Source: Cercophora sp. LCS_1 (taxonomy: Eukaryota; Ascomycota; Sordariomycetes; Sordariales; Lasiosphaeriaceae). From it: DNA of 64,000 bases. The notes below the pieces were generated by a model that saw only the letters and a list, made by a program, of their open reading frames with translations, ran no database searches and was not told where the DNA came from. Shown in pieces: positions 1 to 11,200 of the stretch. Each line of letters opens with the position of its first letter. The first letter of the stretch is position 1. Position numbers and translations under genes: made by a program. The stretch is taken from the NCBI GenBank assembly GCA_036250225.1, contig JAPZLL010000025.1:1-64000 (forward strand). Reading direction: 5' to 3'.

Positions 1-120
1 GTTGTACTAGCCTTCACTCAGTCACCTTGCATCCACCCTACCTAGAGCATTGGACCCTGTCCGCTCTTACGATCTGTCTTTACCAGGCTCACCTCGGTGC
101 ACCTGGAGCAGGCCGTAACA
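1..120 (+). repeat. 3' end of a Gypsy LTR (copy D, cut by the window edge)
   Basis: This is the right-hand end of an LTR read on the plus strand, ending in GGCCGTAACA. It matches the ends of LTR copies A (271-739, minus), B (7212-7724, minus) and C (ending 5454, plus). With copy A it forms an imperfect inverted repeat of about 120 bp around a 150-bp spacer (121-270). The spacer begins with a T-rich stretch resembling what follows the end of copy B, so it may be the first internal bases of a retroelement. Confidence 0.75.
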
Positions 121-270
121 GCTTATTTTTGTCTCCCACTTATTGTAAGGGGTAGAAGAACTTGTGAGGAATTCGAGTTGGTGTACTTGTCTTTGCGTAA
201 ATTAGTTAAGGTTGGTCTAGTTGGAGGAAGGTTACCCCTGCGTTCTGTTTTTGGATCTGGTAGGAAGAGT

Positions 271-739
271 TGTTACGGCCTGCTCCAGGTACGCCGAGAC
301 GGGCTTGGTAAAGACAGATTGTAAGAGTGGACAGAGTCCAATGCTCTAGGGTAGGGCTGCAAGATGACTGAGTGAAGGCTAGTATAACTCTCGAATGTAG
401 ACTTCAAAGTCCCAGACAATGGGTCTCACTGAGCAGTGCTCAAGAACAATGTATTACTAGCATAAGGTGTAGGTATAGCTATTATATTTATATATTCGTA
501 TTATTCCTAGGACCCGGGCCTCTCTGGACCCGGGGCTGGGTCCGTCTAAGGTTGGGTCCAATTTTACTAGTATTTTGTGGACCCGATCGTTTATAGACTT
601 GGGGCTGGGTCTAAAGATTACTGGGTCCACCCTGATTGGCTCGCTGTGGCTTTGTGGGTTGTTGTACCCCGGGCCCAATAATTAATATTCCGTAATTGGT
701 CTGTATTCCCTCTTTGAGGTTATAATATGGGTTATAATA
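271..739 (-). repeat. Gypsy 3' LTR, RIP-mutated (copy A)
   Basis: On the minus strand this LTR starts TATTATAACCC, the mutated counterpart of TGTCACGACCC in copy B, and ends GGCCGTAACA. A polypurine tract (minus strand AGAAGGGGGG, about 744-752) lies four to five bases outside its start, which marks it as the 3' LTR of the minus-strand Gypsy remnant at 740-2400. Many of its differences from copy B are transitions of the C-to-T or G-to-A kind, as expected from RIP. Confidence 0.8.
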
Positions 740-2400
740 TAATCCCCCCTTCTAAAGGTTTATAATCCAAAGGCTATTCTCTTCAAATTTAAAAGAGTGT
801 AACCCACATTTCTATATATTCCCTATTTTTTCTTTCTGCAACTATTTTATTAATATAATGTCCAATAGGATTTAAAAAATAAAAAATTGTTCTAGCCGTT
901 CCCAATAAAAGGTATTGGCTAAATCTATATTAGGCGCCTATCTTTCCTTGTGTAATAATCCGTTAGAAATGCCCTATTCGAATTGTTTTTATATTAAGTA
1001 TAATATATTATTACTGAGAGTTCTTTCTATTGTAGTAAGTGCATTACCCACAAAGCCGCTTATAATGGTATTAATTTTGTGCCTACTTATAAAAATTTAT
1101 ATTTCCCCTTTTTCTTTATTAGTACTATTTTAATCTTTATTAATAATAAGGAGCCTCGAGGGGTTGTAAAAATTGTCCAAAGGGGAGGATAAGTTTTAAT
1201 AAAAACTTATTTTCGTTATATAAAGGAAGGTAGTTCTAAGGTAGTGGGCAGACGAACTATTTAAATGGGGGAGCTTAATTATAGATTCCAGCTCATTATT
1301 TTATTTTGGGAACTTTAGTATACCTTTAATAAATAATCTCCTTATATAATAGGCTATTATTAATTTCGACTAATCGATATTTAATCCATCACTTTTTAAA
1401 TAACCAATATATAAATCGATTATAAAGTTATTAAGGACTGGGAAAGGTTAGGGGTAAATAGTTAATTAGTAAAGTTTTTAATTATTATACCCTGGGCTAT
1501 TAATTAGTTTAAATTTTGCAGTGGAATTTTTCAATCTTTTCTGGGCAGTTAAAGTAATTAATAGGTTCCCATAAGTCCAACTTTAGTCCATAATTGAACC
1601 ATTTAATCAAATAGTAAAATTTATTATTATAGACTTATAAATCCAAAATCTTATTAATATTCAATTTTTTTTATTAATTAAGTATTAGTTTGAGGAGCAA
1701 TATATAGAAGACCTTAGTCCATACCTTTATTGAGGTAGATAGGTCGAATTTATAATTAAAAGTAGCGATCTTCCTTATAATTTTGAATGGGCCAAATTTC
1801 TTGAAATTGAACTTTTAATTAGGTTGTATTAAATATAAATTTCGTAAAAAAAGGTAGATATATTTTCCCTCCTATAAATTTAATCCCTTAGATCTCTTAT
1901 AGTTATAATAATATTTCATTTAATTATATATAAGTTTAAGTTTGGCCTTAAGGTAGTTATATAGTTCTTCGAGTCAATTGGCACACACAGCAGTTCGTAG
2001 TACATTTATAGGTAGTCCTTATTGAAGTTCTAGTTCCTTACTAAAGAGTATAAAGAATAGTACTATATTTATTGATTTTATAGCTATAATATCATAGGCT
2101 ATTTATGCTATTGGTAATAATTAAAACCAATTGTTTTATTCGAAATTAATATAAGTTCTAAAATATATTTCGAATATTTAATTAAGTCGTTTAGTCTAGC
2201 CATCTATTTATAGGTGGTAGGTTATTAATAATTTACTGTTAATATCCATTTGTTTTATTAATCCTTATTAGAATTTGGAAATAAAGAGCTTATTCCTATT
2301 GAAAATAATACTATTTGGCCAGAGGTGGATTAAAACAATATCCCGTTCGAACAAATTGCTCCTCGGAGAGGATACATGAGGTTTATCACAAGGTTTATCA
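740..2400 (-). mobile_element. Ty3/Gypsy chromovirus remnant: integrase C-terminus and chromodomain
   Basis: Read on the minus strand, this AT-rich stretch gives broken but recognisable retroelement pol. Around 2150-2330 is an integrase core remnant of the INGQTERLNQI / AYINFKQNN type. Around 1740-1790 is the GPY/F-HPVFHISLLEP module in mutated form. At about 1515-1680 is a chromodomain remnant reading IKWFNYGLKLDLWEP. Stops interrupt every frame, so no protein can be made. The chromodomain places the parent among chromoviruses, whose integrases target heterochromatin. A closely similar plus-strand copy lies at 3427-4935. Gag, protease and reverse transcriptase of this copy are not recognisable here. 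Confidence 0.8.
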
Positions 2401-2439
2401 CAGGTTCTTTAGTATTTTTTTATAGTTTATTTACTCAAA

Positions 2440-2920
2440 GGCTATACAGCTATAGTTGAGGGGTCTTTCTTTATTTATTTGGCTGCGTATATATGTATCC
2501 ACCTCGCCCTACTGCACTTTTTTCTATTCGGTTTCTTCAATACCAGCAACGACCTTGGCAATCTTTAGGGCTCACTTGATAGTCGGTTCGATATATTCCC
2601 GGAGTCTCCCGCAGGAGTTATTACCGAACTCCTTGCCTATTTCTCCTCTCCCCAGTACCCCCCTATACTTTCTATTAATTTCTGCAATAAATACAAAAAT
2701 CTTCGCTAGATCTTCATTCTACAGCTCCTCTACTAGTATGCCCTCAAAGGGTAGGATCTTCTTAGTACTATTGGCTTTCTTAATACATACCTTGCCCACC
2801 TTTAGTGTGGTCAAAGTAACGTCCTTAAATACTGTTTTCTTATTATATTCCCTAATAGGAAGTTTACCCTTAGTACTCATCTTTTTGCTTCGGTTCGTGA
2901 ATGTAATACTATAATACATT
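2440..2920 (-). mobile_element. Retroelement gag-like 5' fragment, copy 1
   Basis: The minus strand has an open stretch starting MSTKGKLPIREYNKKTVF at about 2880 and continuing with interruptions to about 2440. A second copy of its start, MGTKGKFPIRVYNKKTVL, lies at about 5500-5640. The two are clearly homologous in DNA (2790-2958 against 5510-5680, same orientation). The place of this ORF next to retroelement sequence suggests a gag start. That identification is inference, because I see no zinc knuckle. Confidence 0.5.
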
Positions 2921-2958
2921 CTTATCAGCAGTAATGTATAGATCGCTCAATAAGTATA

Positions 2959-3426
2959 TGTTAAAACAGGGTGCTGCCCACAGGGTTCGTAGTACGTAAC
3001 CAGGCAGCTTACAGTGGGTTTACCCACTGTAATACGCAGCGGAAGACTTGTGCGGAAGCAAAGATTGACTGAGGGTCAATTGACTGTTGCTTGCTTAAAT
3101 CAACTATCTACAAAGGAAAGAAAGCCTATATTTATAGGCACAGAAGGCCTGGGGGCCTTCTGTTCCAGAAGGTTCTGTGGGCCAAACACTGACGTAACAC
3201 ACTGGCAATCTAGAAGATTCGGTGGGCCACAGAACCTCGTATTCTGTGTGTGGCTTCCATGGTGTGGCAGCCACTGTGGGGCAGGGCCCCACAGGGGGTT
3301 CAGGGGCCACAAGTGGGCCTGTGGGCCCACTGTGGCTTAGTGCCTTGGCACCCCCACCACCACTGCTGCAAAGCAGCAGTGCTGTTGGCCACCAGTTACA
3401 GGGCACTGGTAGCTATTAATTCAACA
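2959..3426 (+). repeat. LTR of a second, GC-rich retroelement family (copy E1)
   Basis: This 468-bp block starts TGTTAAAACAGGG and ends ATTCAACA, so it has TG...CA LTR ends. It is the inverted counterpart of the solo LTR at 6779-7207. It is strikingly GC-rich and almost free of RIP-type decay compared with the AT-rich sequence on both sides. The flanking five bases differ (GTATA left, AAGAA right), so it lacks a target duplication and probably sits at a recombination junction: gag-like sequence lies to the left and Gypsy integrase to the right. It carries a hairpin at about 3010-3033 and a 39-bp segment (3344-3382) that the other copy lacks. Confidence 0.8.
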
Positions 3427-4935
3427 AAGAACTAATAAAACGAATGGATATTAATAACAAACTTTTAATAGCCTACTACCTATAAATAAATGGCTTGGCT
3501 AGACTAAACGATTTAACCAGATATTCAAAATATACTTCAGGGCCTATATTAATTTTAAACAAAACAATTGATTTAAACTATTACTAACAATATATATAGC
3601 CTACAATACTACAGTTATATAATTAATTAGTATATTATTATTTTTTATATTTTTCGGTAAGGAATTAGAACTTTAATGAAGACTGTCCACGAACGTACTA
3701 CAGGGTATTATGCGCGCTAACCAATTCCAAAATTTATATGACCACTTTAGGGCTAAATTTGAATTTATATACAATTAAATAAAATATTACTATAACCATA
3801 AGAAATCTAAGGGATTAAATCTATAGGAGGGAGAATATATTTACCTTCTTGCGCAAAACTTATATTTAATATGACCCAGTCAAAAACTCAAAAGAAATTC
3901 GGCTCATTTAGAATTATAAAAAAAATTACTACTTCCAACTATAAACTCAATCTATCCGCCTCAATAAAGGTGCAGGCCAAGGTCTTCCACATATTGCTCC
4001 TCAAATCGATACTTAAGAAAACCTCACTGGAGGAAGCAATTGAGGTTAAAGCCAATAAAAAAAATTCAATATCGATAAGATTCTAAATTTATAAGCCCGT
4101 AATAATAAACTCTACTATTTGATCAAATAACTCAATTATAGACCAGAGTCAGATTTATGGGAGCCCATTAATTACTTCAACTATTTAGAAAAAATTAAGG
4201 AGTTCTACCGAAAAAATCCAGACTGACCCAAACTAAAGGATACGCAGTCCAGGGTATAACAATCGAAAAGCCCTATAAAACAACCACATTAGCTATAAAA
4301 AATGAGGACACTATAGACCGCAACGAGCCATAAAACAATATAAGCCCTAACTATTAGATTTACCTACCAAGACAATACCTAAAAAGACGTTATACCCAAT
4401 ATTAGTGTCTTAGCCAAAAAGACCCCCCAATTAAAGTTAATAGATTGCCCCAATTATAACTAATAATCCTCTTTCTTTATAATTGTAATTTTATAGCCAA
4501 ACAATTCGTTAGTGCAAACAGTTAGAAAACATTATTAGTCCTTTAACTAGAAAAATTTAGCCAGTATTTTATACTCCTCTTTATCTAAACATTTCCTTTC
4601 CTCAAAGACCCTATAGAATTCAGCCGGATTATTACTATAAATATTATATAAGGAGTATATATAACCCCCCACAATAATATAGTTCCCATATAATTCGCTC
4701 TTACTTACAACCTTACACTTAAGGTTAAAGTATTTACAGCAGGTATAATGGACTAGCATTATAATACCAAAGGTCTGAATAAAATGGACGTTTTCATAAC
4801 GGTATTTAGTAGAGGAAAGTCAAAATTTCTTTTATTGTTTCCTAATTGTATTAATAGGTATAATTGTATTAAAGGAGGAAAAGAGCATACCCTAAAAAGT
4901 TCTTTGGGGAAAGAAAACAATAAAGAGGGGAAATT
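3427..4935 (+). mobile_element. Ty3/Gypsy chromovirus remnant, plus-strand copy
   Basis: The integrase tail starts right after LTR E1. At 3871-4086 a frame of 71 residues is still open and reads FGSFRIIKKITTSNYKL then VFHILLLKS, the GPY/F module of Gypsy integrases. It is followed by a chromodomain remnant at about 4100-4230 reading IK(stop)LNYRPESDLWEP, where the expected conserved tryptophan codon is TAA, a RIP-type change. It is an inverted near-copy of 740-2400. From about 4240 to 4935 the sequence is degraded 3' region, and a purine-rich tract lies at about 4920-4932. Confidence 0.8.
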
Positions 4936-5454
4936 ATATAACAACCTATAGGCTACCTACCCCAAACAGCCACTAGCCCAGGGCACGGGCTAATAAACCC
5001 CTACAGTTATTTCAGTACGAATAACAATACAGACACAGTAATTAATACAGACTATTCACCCTACTTACTAAATTTCTCAGTAAACACAAAGAATAGCCGC
5101 AAAGGATATTTACCCTACTTACATAATCACCAGAAAACACTAAAAGCATAATAAACAAAGGTATGGAAATACCTATTATTACCAATAGTATAGAGACCAT
5201 CATTGTACCCACAATAAAGTGAGGGACCCTTAGTTCCTCACACTAGCAATACATTATTCTCAAGCACCGCTCAGTGAGACCCATTATCTGGGACTTTGGA
5301 GTCTACGTTCTACTTAACAATATATCCACCTTCGAGAGTTGTACTAGCCTTTACTCAGTCACCTTACATCCACTCCTAGAGCATTAGACCCTGTCCGCTC
5401 TTGCAATCTGTCTTTACTAGGCTCACCTCGGTGTACCTGGAGTAGGCCGTAACA
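4936..5454 (+). repeat. Gypsy LTR variant (copy C)
   Basis: The last 235 bp (about 5220-5454) match LTR copies A, B and D and end GGCCGTAACA. The first half (4936-5220) does not resemble the U3-side half of A and B. A purine tract just before 4936 suggests that an LTR of about 519 bp starts there. The element may therefore be a subfamily with a different U3 but the same R-U5. The end is firm and the start is tentative. Confidence 0.6.
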
Positions 5455-5690
5455 GTATGCTTTTAAAGGGCAGTACGTTCTTAATAATACCAATCACACG
5501 ATTGCATGCCTTCCCCGCCTTTGGTGTGGCCAAGGTAATGTCCTTAAGCACTGTCTTCTTGTTGTACACCCTAATAGGAAACTTGCCCTTAGTGCCCATC
5601 TTCTTACTTTGCCTCGTGGATGCAGTATTGTAGTACGCTCTTATTAGCAGTAATATATAGATTGCTTAATAGCTGTATATGCCTTAATGG
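5455..5690 (-). mobile_element. Retroelement gag-like 5' fragment, copy 2, cut by LTR C
   Basis: On the minus strand this fragment begins MGTKGKFPIRVYNKKTVL and runs to LPFK, where it stops abruptly at the end of LTR C. It matches 2740-2958 in the same orientation, where the frame continues uninterrupted. LTR C, or a recombination through it, therefore broke this gag-like sequence. It is less RIP-mutated than copy 1. Confidence 0.5.
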
Positions 5691-6773
5691 CTGGTTAGTG
5701 TATGGGATCTTAATGTTTTAGTGTAGTTTTGTAGTATTCTCGGACGTGGTTTGGGATTCCGCTGAGGATGGTTGGAGATGGTAAAAGAGGAAGGCGGGCA
5801 GATTTGGAAAAATCTATTTTATACAATTGAGGCAAACCTTATTGTCTGTAAAAACTTTATTGTAGCCGAGGGCCTCGCGTTACTCTTATAGAATTTTGGC
5901 ATTTGGTGCTGGATCCTCGGTGCTCGGTTACGCGCTGGAACCTTGATTGTGCACAGTGGGGCCGGCAGATAGTAGCTTTCTCTCCCGGAGCTGGGGCTGC
6001 GTTCGAGTCAAAAAAATACCAATGACGTCAGGTTAACGCAGGGTTTTTGCGTTGTAAAAGATCTTTTTCGCTGGCCACAGTTTCTGGCTTTCTTACTATA
6101 TAAAATAGTATTATAAGGGCCTTATCCTCGAGGCTGGTATTGATTATAATAATATAAAACTGGATTATAAATTTAATAATAAAAATTCATTAGTATAGGC
6201 TCAAAAGTTTTTATTCAGCTCATTATTTAATATCTAATTCTCCAAACTCATAATTGTGCGGATAAAATTCTCGAAATTGTTGAATATTTTACAGAAAATA
6301 GTATATCTAATTTTAAACTGGGCCTATTTAGTCTCACTCATTTCCTTCTTATTGCCCTTTAAATTATTATATTTAAAATATTGTCTTGTAATAATTATTT
6401 TATTTAGGAGGGCTCCTCCAAAAATGGTTCTAGACTCCTCATCTTCAAAACGGACATTATTATAGGTAATATAATTATAAAGTTGAATAATCCAGAAATT
6501 AAACTGGAATAATTTGCCTTTAAAGTATAGGGGGGTAGATAATTTAATAAATTTCTATTAAAAGTCCTTTATATTTTTGTCTTGACCTTATTCCTAAACT
6601 TCGCTTACTCCAGTTATATTATACTAAATATCTATATAAGCTCTTCCATAATAAAGGGAGTAGAGTCAGTTTTAGGCATTTCCTTGCCCTTAATACCTTC
6701 AATTATAGATCTAGTGGCTAAAAGTTCGGTTTGGGAGTTCAATAAATAGTAATCTTGCGGAAGAAATACTAAT
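5691..6773. mobile_element. Degraded retroelement internal sequence
   Basis: This is an AT-rich, stop-riddled stretch between the gag-like fragment and the solo LTR. A less AT-rich patch lies at about 5740-6080. No domain can be read with confidence. By position it would be the internal or 5' region of the element whose 5' LTR is copy B (7212-7724, minus). Confidence 0.4.
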
Positions 6774-6778
6774 AATAT

Positions 6779-7207
6779 TGTTGAATTAATAGCTACCAGT
6801 GCCCTGTAACTGGTGGCCAACAGCACTAAGCCACAGTGGGCCCACAGGCCCACTTGTGGCCCCTGAACCCCCTGTGGGGCCCTGCCCCACAGTGGCTGCC
6901 ACACCATGGAAGCCACACACAGAATACGAGGTTCTGTGGCCCACCGAATCTTCCAGATTGCCAGTGCATTACGTCAGTGTTTGGCCCACAGAATCTTCTG
7001 GAACAGAAGGCCCCCAGGCCTTCTGTGCCTATAAATATAGGCCTTCTTTCCTTTGTAAATAGTTGATTTAAGCAAGTAATAGCTAATTGACCCTCAGTCA
7101 CTCTTTGCTTCCGCACAAGTCTTCCGCTGCGTATTACAGTGGGTAAACCCACTGTAAGCTGCCTGGCTACGTACTACGAGCCCTGTGGGCAGCACCCTGT
7201 TTTGACA
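6779..7207 (-). repeat. Solo LTR with 5-bp target duplication (copy E2)
   Basis: On the minus strand this 429-bp LTR starts TGTCAAAACAGGG and ends ATTCAACA. Identical 5-bp direct repeats AATAT flank it at 6774-6778 and 7208-7212, the hallmark of retroelement insertion followed by LTR-LTR recombination. It is GC-rich, lacks the 39-bp segment of copy E1 and shows little RIP decay. It contains the same hairpin near its 5' end and many GTGGGC-type motifs. It landed at the very edge of LTR copy B. Confidence 0.92.
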
Positions 7208-7211
7208 AATA

Positions 7212-7724
7212 TATTACAACTTACTTTAGGTATACCGAGATGGGCCTAGTAAAAATAGATTATAAGAGCAAATAAAGTCCAATGCTTTAGGGTAGGGCTA
7301 TAAAATGACTAAATAAAGGTTAGTATAACTTTTAAAGGTGGATATATTATTAAATAGAATATAGACTCCAAAGTCCCGGACAATGGATTTTATTAAGTAG
7401 TGCTTAAAAATAATGTATTGCTAGTGTGAGGATCTAAGAGTCCTCACACAATTGCGGGTACAGCTATTATATCTATATGCTCGTATTATTCCTAGGACCC
7501 GGGCCTCTCTGGACCCGGGGCTGGGTCTGTCTGAGGTTGGGTCTAATCTTACTGGTGCTCTGTAGACCCGATCGTGCATGGACCCGGAGCCGGGTCCAAA
7601 GATCGCCGGGTCCACCCTGATTAGCTCGCCGGGGCTTTGTGGGTTGTTGCACCCCGGGCCCAATGATTGGTATTCCGTAGTTGGTCCGTGCTCCCTCCTC
7701 GAGGTCATGACATGGGTCGTGACA
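7212..7724 (-). repeat. Gypsy LTR, best preserved copy (copy B)
   Basis: On the minus strand it starts TGTCACGACCCATG and ends in a mutated form of GGCCGTAACA directly against the target duplication of solo LTR E2. The 5' half keeps high GC content with several GGACCCGG-type repeats. The 3' half is more mutated. It aligns with copy A along its whole length (about 270-739). It contains a short inverted repeat (TGTGAGGA ... TCCTCACA, about 7430-7450). Confidence 0.8.
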
Positions 7725-7908
7725 AGAGTCCTGTTGCCAGATTTGTGGGGAAATGTGACTTGGGGCGACGGCTAAGGGGAGCCGGTCTGCGTTTGCCTTT
7801 CCGTTTTTTTGTATATAGTCACGGTGGCGAGCAATAGGCTGTTACGTGCTCGGTACGTAACGCCTGGGCATAAGTGTTGCACCGGCACCTCAGATTTAGA
7901 TGAAATAG

Positions 7909-7978
7909 GAGCTCTTCTAGGCAGGCATACCCTCCAAAAAAAAAAATTGAAGGGTTAGGGTTTTGTGTGGACTTTTTT
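7909..7978 (+). repeat. Left terminal inverted repeat of the MULE
   Basis: It runs from GAGCTCTTCTAGGCAGGC through an A-run to GTGTGGACTTTTTT. Its reverse complement is found at 11581-11672. It includes GGGTTAGGGTTTTG, which contains one telomere-like unit. Confidence 0.85.
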
Positions 7979-8263
7979 GAAATGCTTGCTCCCCGATTGC
8001 CACGTCACATCACCAGCAGCCTCAAACAACCCATCCCACCTCCATTGGGGGCCCTGCCTCACTTCCTGGCTCAAAATACATACATATACTACTTATATTG
8101 AGCCTAAAGACCCTACAAAACCTATCAAACACGGGTTCTACTCTTCAAGGCTGCTCGAGAGCTATCTGCATCAAACGGACCACATCATCTCCTTGTGCCA
8201 TATCAATCCTTGCTAAGCCTTACACCCCCCTTACACCCAGCTAAATATACGTGCCTCCCCCTA

Positions 8264-11200
8264 CTACGTTGCTGCCTCTGCGGCCTTTGCTATTGGCTTC
8301 CGTATTCTACCAAAACGAAAAACAGAAGTTGAAGCTATTGCTATCTCCGTATTCGGTAAGGTACCAGTATTGCCCGTAATCTTCCCCTTCTTTACTGGGA
8401 GCTCCTTATTGTTCGTAAAGCCCGCCTTCCTCTTGCTGGCAATTTCTAGCCTTGTTATGAGCGCCTTACCCGAGGATAAAGCTATTTCGACGGTTGTATT
8501 CGGGGTATTTCCTGGTTTAGTGGTGGTTTTGGGGGGTCTATTATACTTCTTCTGTATACCTGAGGCAGTGTTGGTATTAATATCCACTACCTAACTGTAG
8601 CTGGTCCGACCTTGAGCCTGACCTAAAGCTATTGCTACATTCAAAAACGGTATTGTTATTGCCCCTGCAGGCGTACGTTTGGGGCTCTCCCAATTCGACA
8701 ATTGGCGCCTAATATTATTGTAGAGGTATAGTCTTCCATTAGTAGGCTGATGGGGGGTTGGGTATCGTGAGCTAGAACTGCCTACAACGGTAAGATCCGA
8801 GGGCATTGGCTTCCAACCGTTCTTTGGCCTGCCTTACCTTTTTTTTGGCAACCTTGGGGTTTCTAATATTCAAATACGAGTTATTGGCGTTAAGGCGCTC
8901 CTTTAAGTACTAATGGTAATGGAAATCCCACAAGTCAAGCTCCTTATTATCCTTAATAGTGTTATAGATGATATAGCGGCAGGGGATACCATATTATATG
9001 GAGGCTGTATATTTCTCATTATTATAGGGTTTAAGAGGCTTATTGTGTGGATATTTATTTGTTTTAGTCAAGGCCATCTTTATATAAAGGTATTCCCTAT
9101 TTGTAAGATTAAGGCCCTTTTTGGAAATACTAAAGAGAATCTCGTTGTTAAAAAAGGTCCTCGTTCTATAGTCTCTGAGAGAAGAGACCCCCTGGGTAGC
9201 TCTTTTATCATTGTAAAGCTTCAGTTAGTCCATTACCAAAGTAATAGTTTAAACGAGGCCATAGGTATTGCTTAAGCCGTTTAGGAGATACGTCTTTATA
9301 CTAAAGTTATTGCTTTCTGAAGGAAATATTGCTATAGTACTAAAGTTCTTATATCTGTTTGTATAACAAAGGGCCTATTGTTTACGAATCCCCATCCAGG
9401 TTTTTTGGATATACCGAAAAATTATTTATTAGTCTGTAAATTCCGTGATTAAGGCTTTCTAAACCCTGAAAAACTCCGCCTCGATATGAGAATATGCCAC
9501 TACACCAGTATGGTTATGCAATATCTTTAGTTTTGGAGGAGCTTCCACGCCTGGCTCAGGCTCAGGATCTCGAATGGTATTTATCAACCTCATTTCCTCA
9601 ACTGTAATAGTTATAGGGGCAGTGTTACAAATACACTTATTGTTAGAGCCTATTTCTTTATTGCCTTTCTTTATTTTCTTCTTCATATTCCTTAAAACGT
9701 TCTAAATAATATGGAAAAGGCAGACCTATTATTGAAAATTGGGGAAAACTTCCAAGGCAACTACCTTTATAATATTATCTCTATCCGTAACGATTACGAG
9801 CAGATCCTCAACTATGTGCCTATTGCGGATTCGCTTTGTGGCTTTAAATAGGAAATCAAAGCCTTCCTTCTTCTCAGTATTAATAAAACCAAAGGCTGTA
9901 TTGAAGATAGTACCGGTATTTGTAAGGCCCTGGGTCTAATATAGAGGGTAACTAAAATAATTGGTTTAGTAAATTATATCGATATATAATACCTCTAAAT
10001 ATTGCTTGACGAACTCCAAGGATGGATTAAAACAGAAAATAAAGCCCACAAAATCCGTCTTTTCCTCATTCGACTATTTTATTTCGTAATTAACGCTAAA
10101 TTCATCAAACGCAGCGATTAGTACAACCGCTGCAGAAAAACCACTAAGTTGATTGAGCTTGGCAGTAGCCCTAATATTGGAAAGGTCCTTTGGCAAAAAC
10201 ACCTAGCCTGGGTATTTATTAGTGAGGATCGTCCCTATTGTTTTAATGGGAATAGAGGCATATTTGGAGAGGTCCATTACGGTCTTTACCGCTTTATTGT
10301 CGAGTTTGTATTATTGAGGGTGTATAATTGGGCCGGTAGAGGGGGGGTGGTTGTATATTTGGTGTTTAGGGTAGTTATATATTTAGTATTTAGGGTCGTT
10401 GAAGTTTTTAATAATCCAGCCTTTAGGGGTTAGGAACGCCTTCACTCTCCAGGTACAACCACACTTTCGAATACCGGTTTTGCAAAGGCTAATACCCCGG
10501 GGGGCACCAGCTTTACTGTATCTATTACAATAGAGATTATACCGGGTATAGTAACTATCTTTTTTATTTCAAACTTATGTTCAAACAATAGTAAAGCCTC
10601 AGTATTTGGCCCAGTTGTTTAAAGCCTTCTGAACTATATTGGCACTATTAAAAATACTAAAAATATTAATGGGGGGTGGGGGATAGTATTTTAATTGAGA
10701 TCATTATCCTCGCCATTAAAAATACTGCCCCATTCGGATTTAGAATTGTCGATAGAAACCACGTTATTTTATTAATTTGATTGGGGTTGTTCAGCAATAG
10801 AGGAGAGGATAGTGCCCTATAGGTGGTTCAACTTGCCTCTCAACCCAGTTGCAGTATAAGGAGCATTTAAAAGGGAGCCCTATAGGCTTGGAAATTAATA
10901 AGAGTTGCCAAGCCTAGCACCAGGGGGGGTCTCCTTTTGGTATTCTAAGGCCTGTAGAGTCTCCTTTGGCTTTAGGATATTGTTGATATTTAGAAAGGAA
11001 TTGTCTGACGATGGGGCTGGCTCTTGGGGAGCCTCTTGGGGTACTCTTCTAGTCTAAACCGCAAGTAATTCGATAATATTAGGCAAGGAGTTATTGTTAC
11101 TAGAGGAGGATTGGTTGGATAGGGGGGCTTGTTTGTAACGGCCGTAAACCCTGGTTCGCCTGAGAGGAATAATACTGAGGCTAGAAATTGAGGATCCTAA

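Noticed and set aside
1..395. A MITE or hairpin element bounded by 120-bp inverted repeats
   Set aside because: The inverted repeats are the ends of two Gypsy LTRs in opposite orientation (copies D and A), as shown by copies B and C and the polypurine tract next to copy A.
3014..3340. Overlapping frames (108 and 76 codons) inside LTR copy E1, with mirror frames in E2
   Set aside because: They appear on both strands of an LTR and are a by-product of its GC-rich repeats, not genes.
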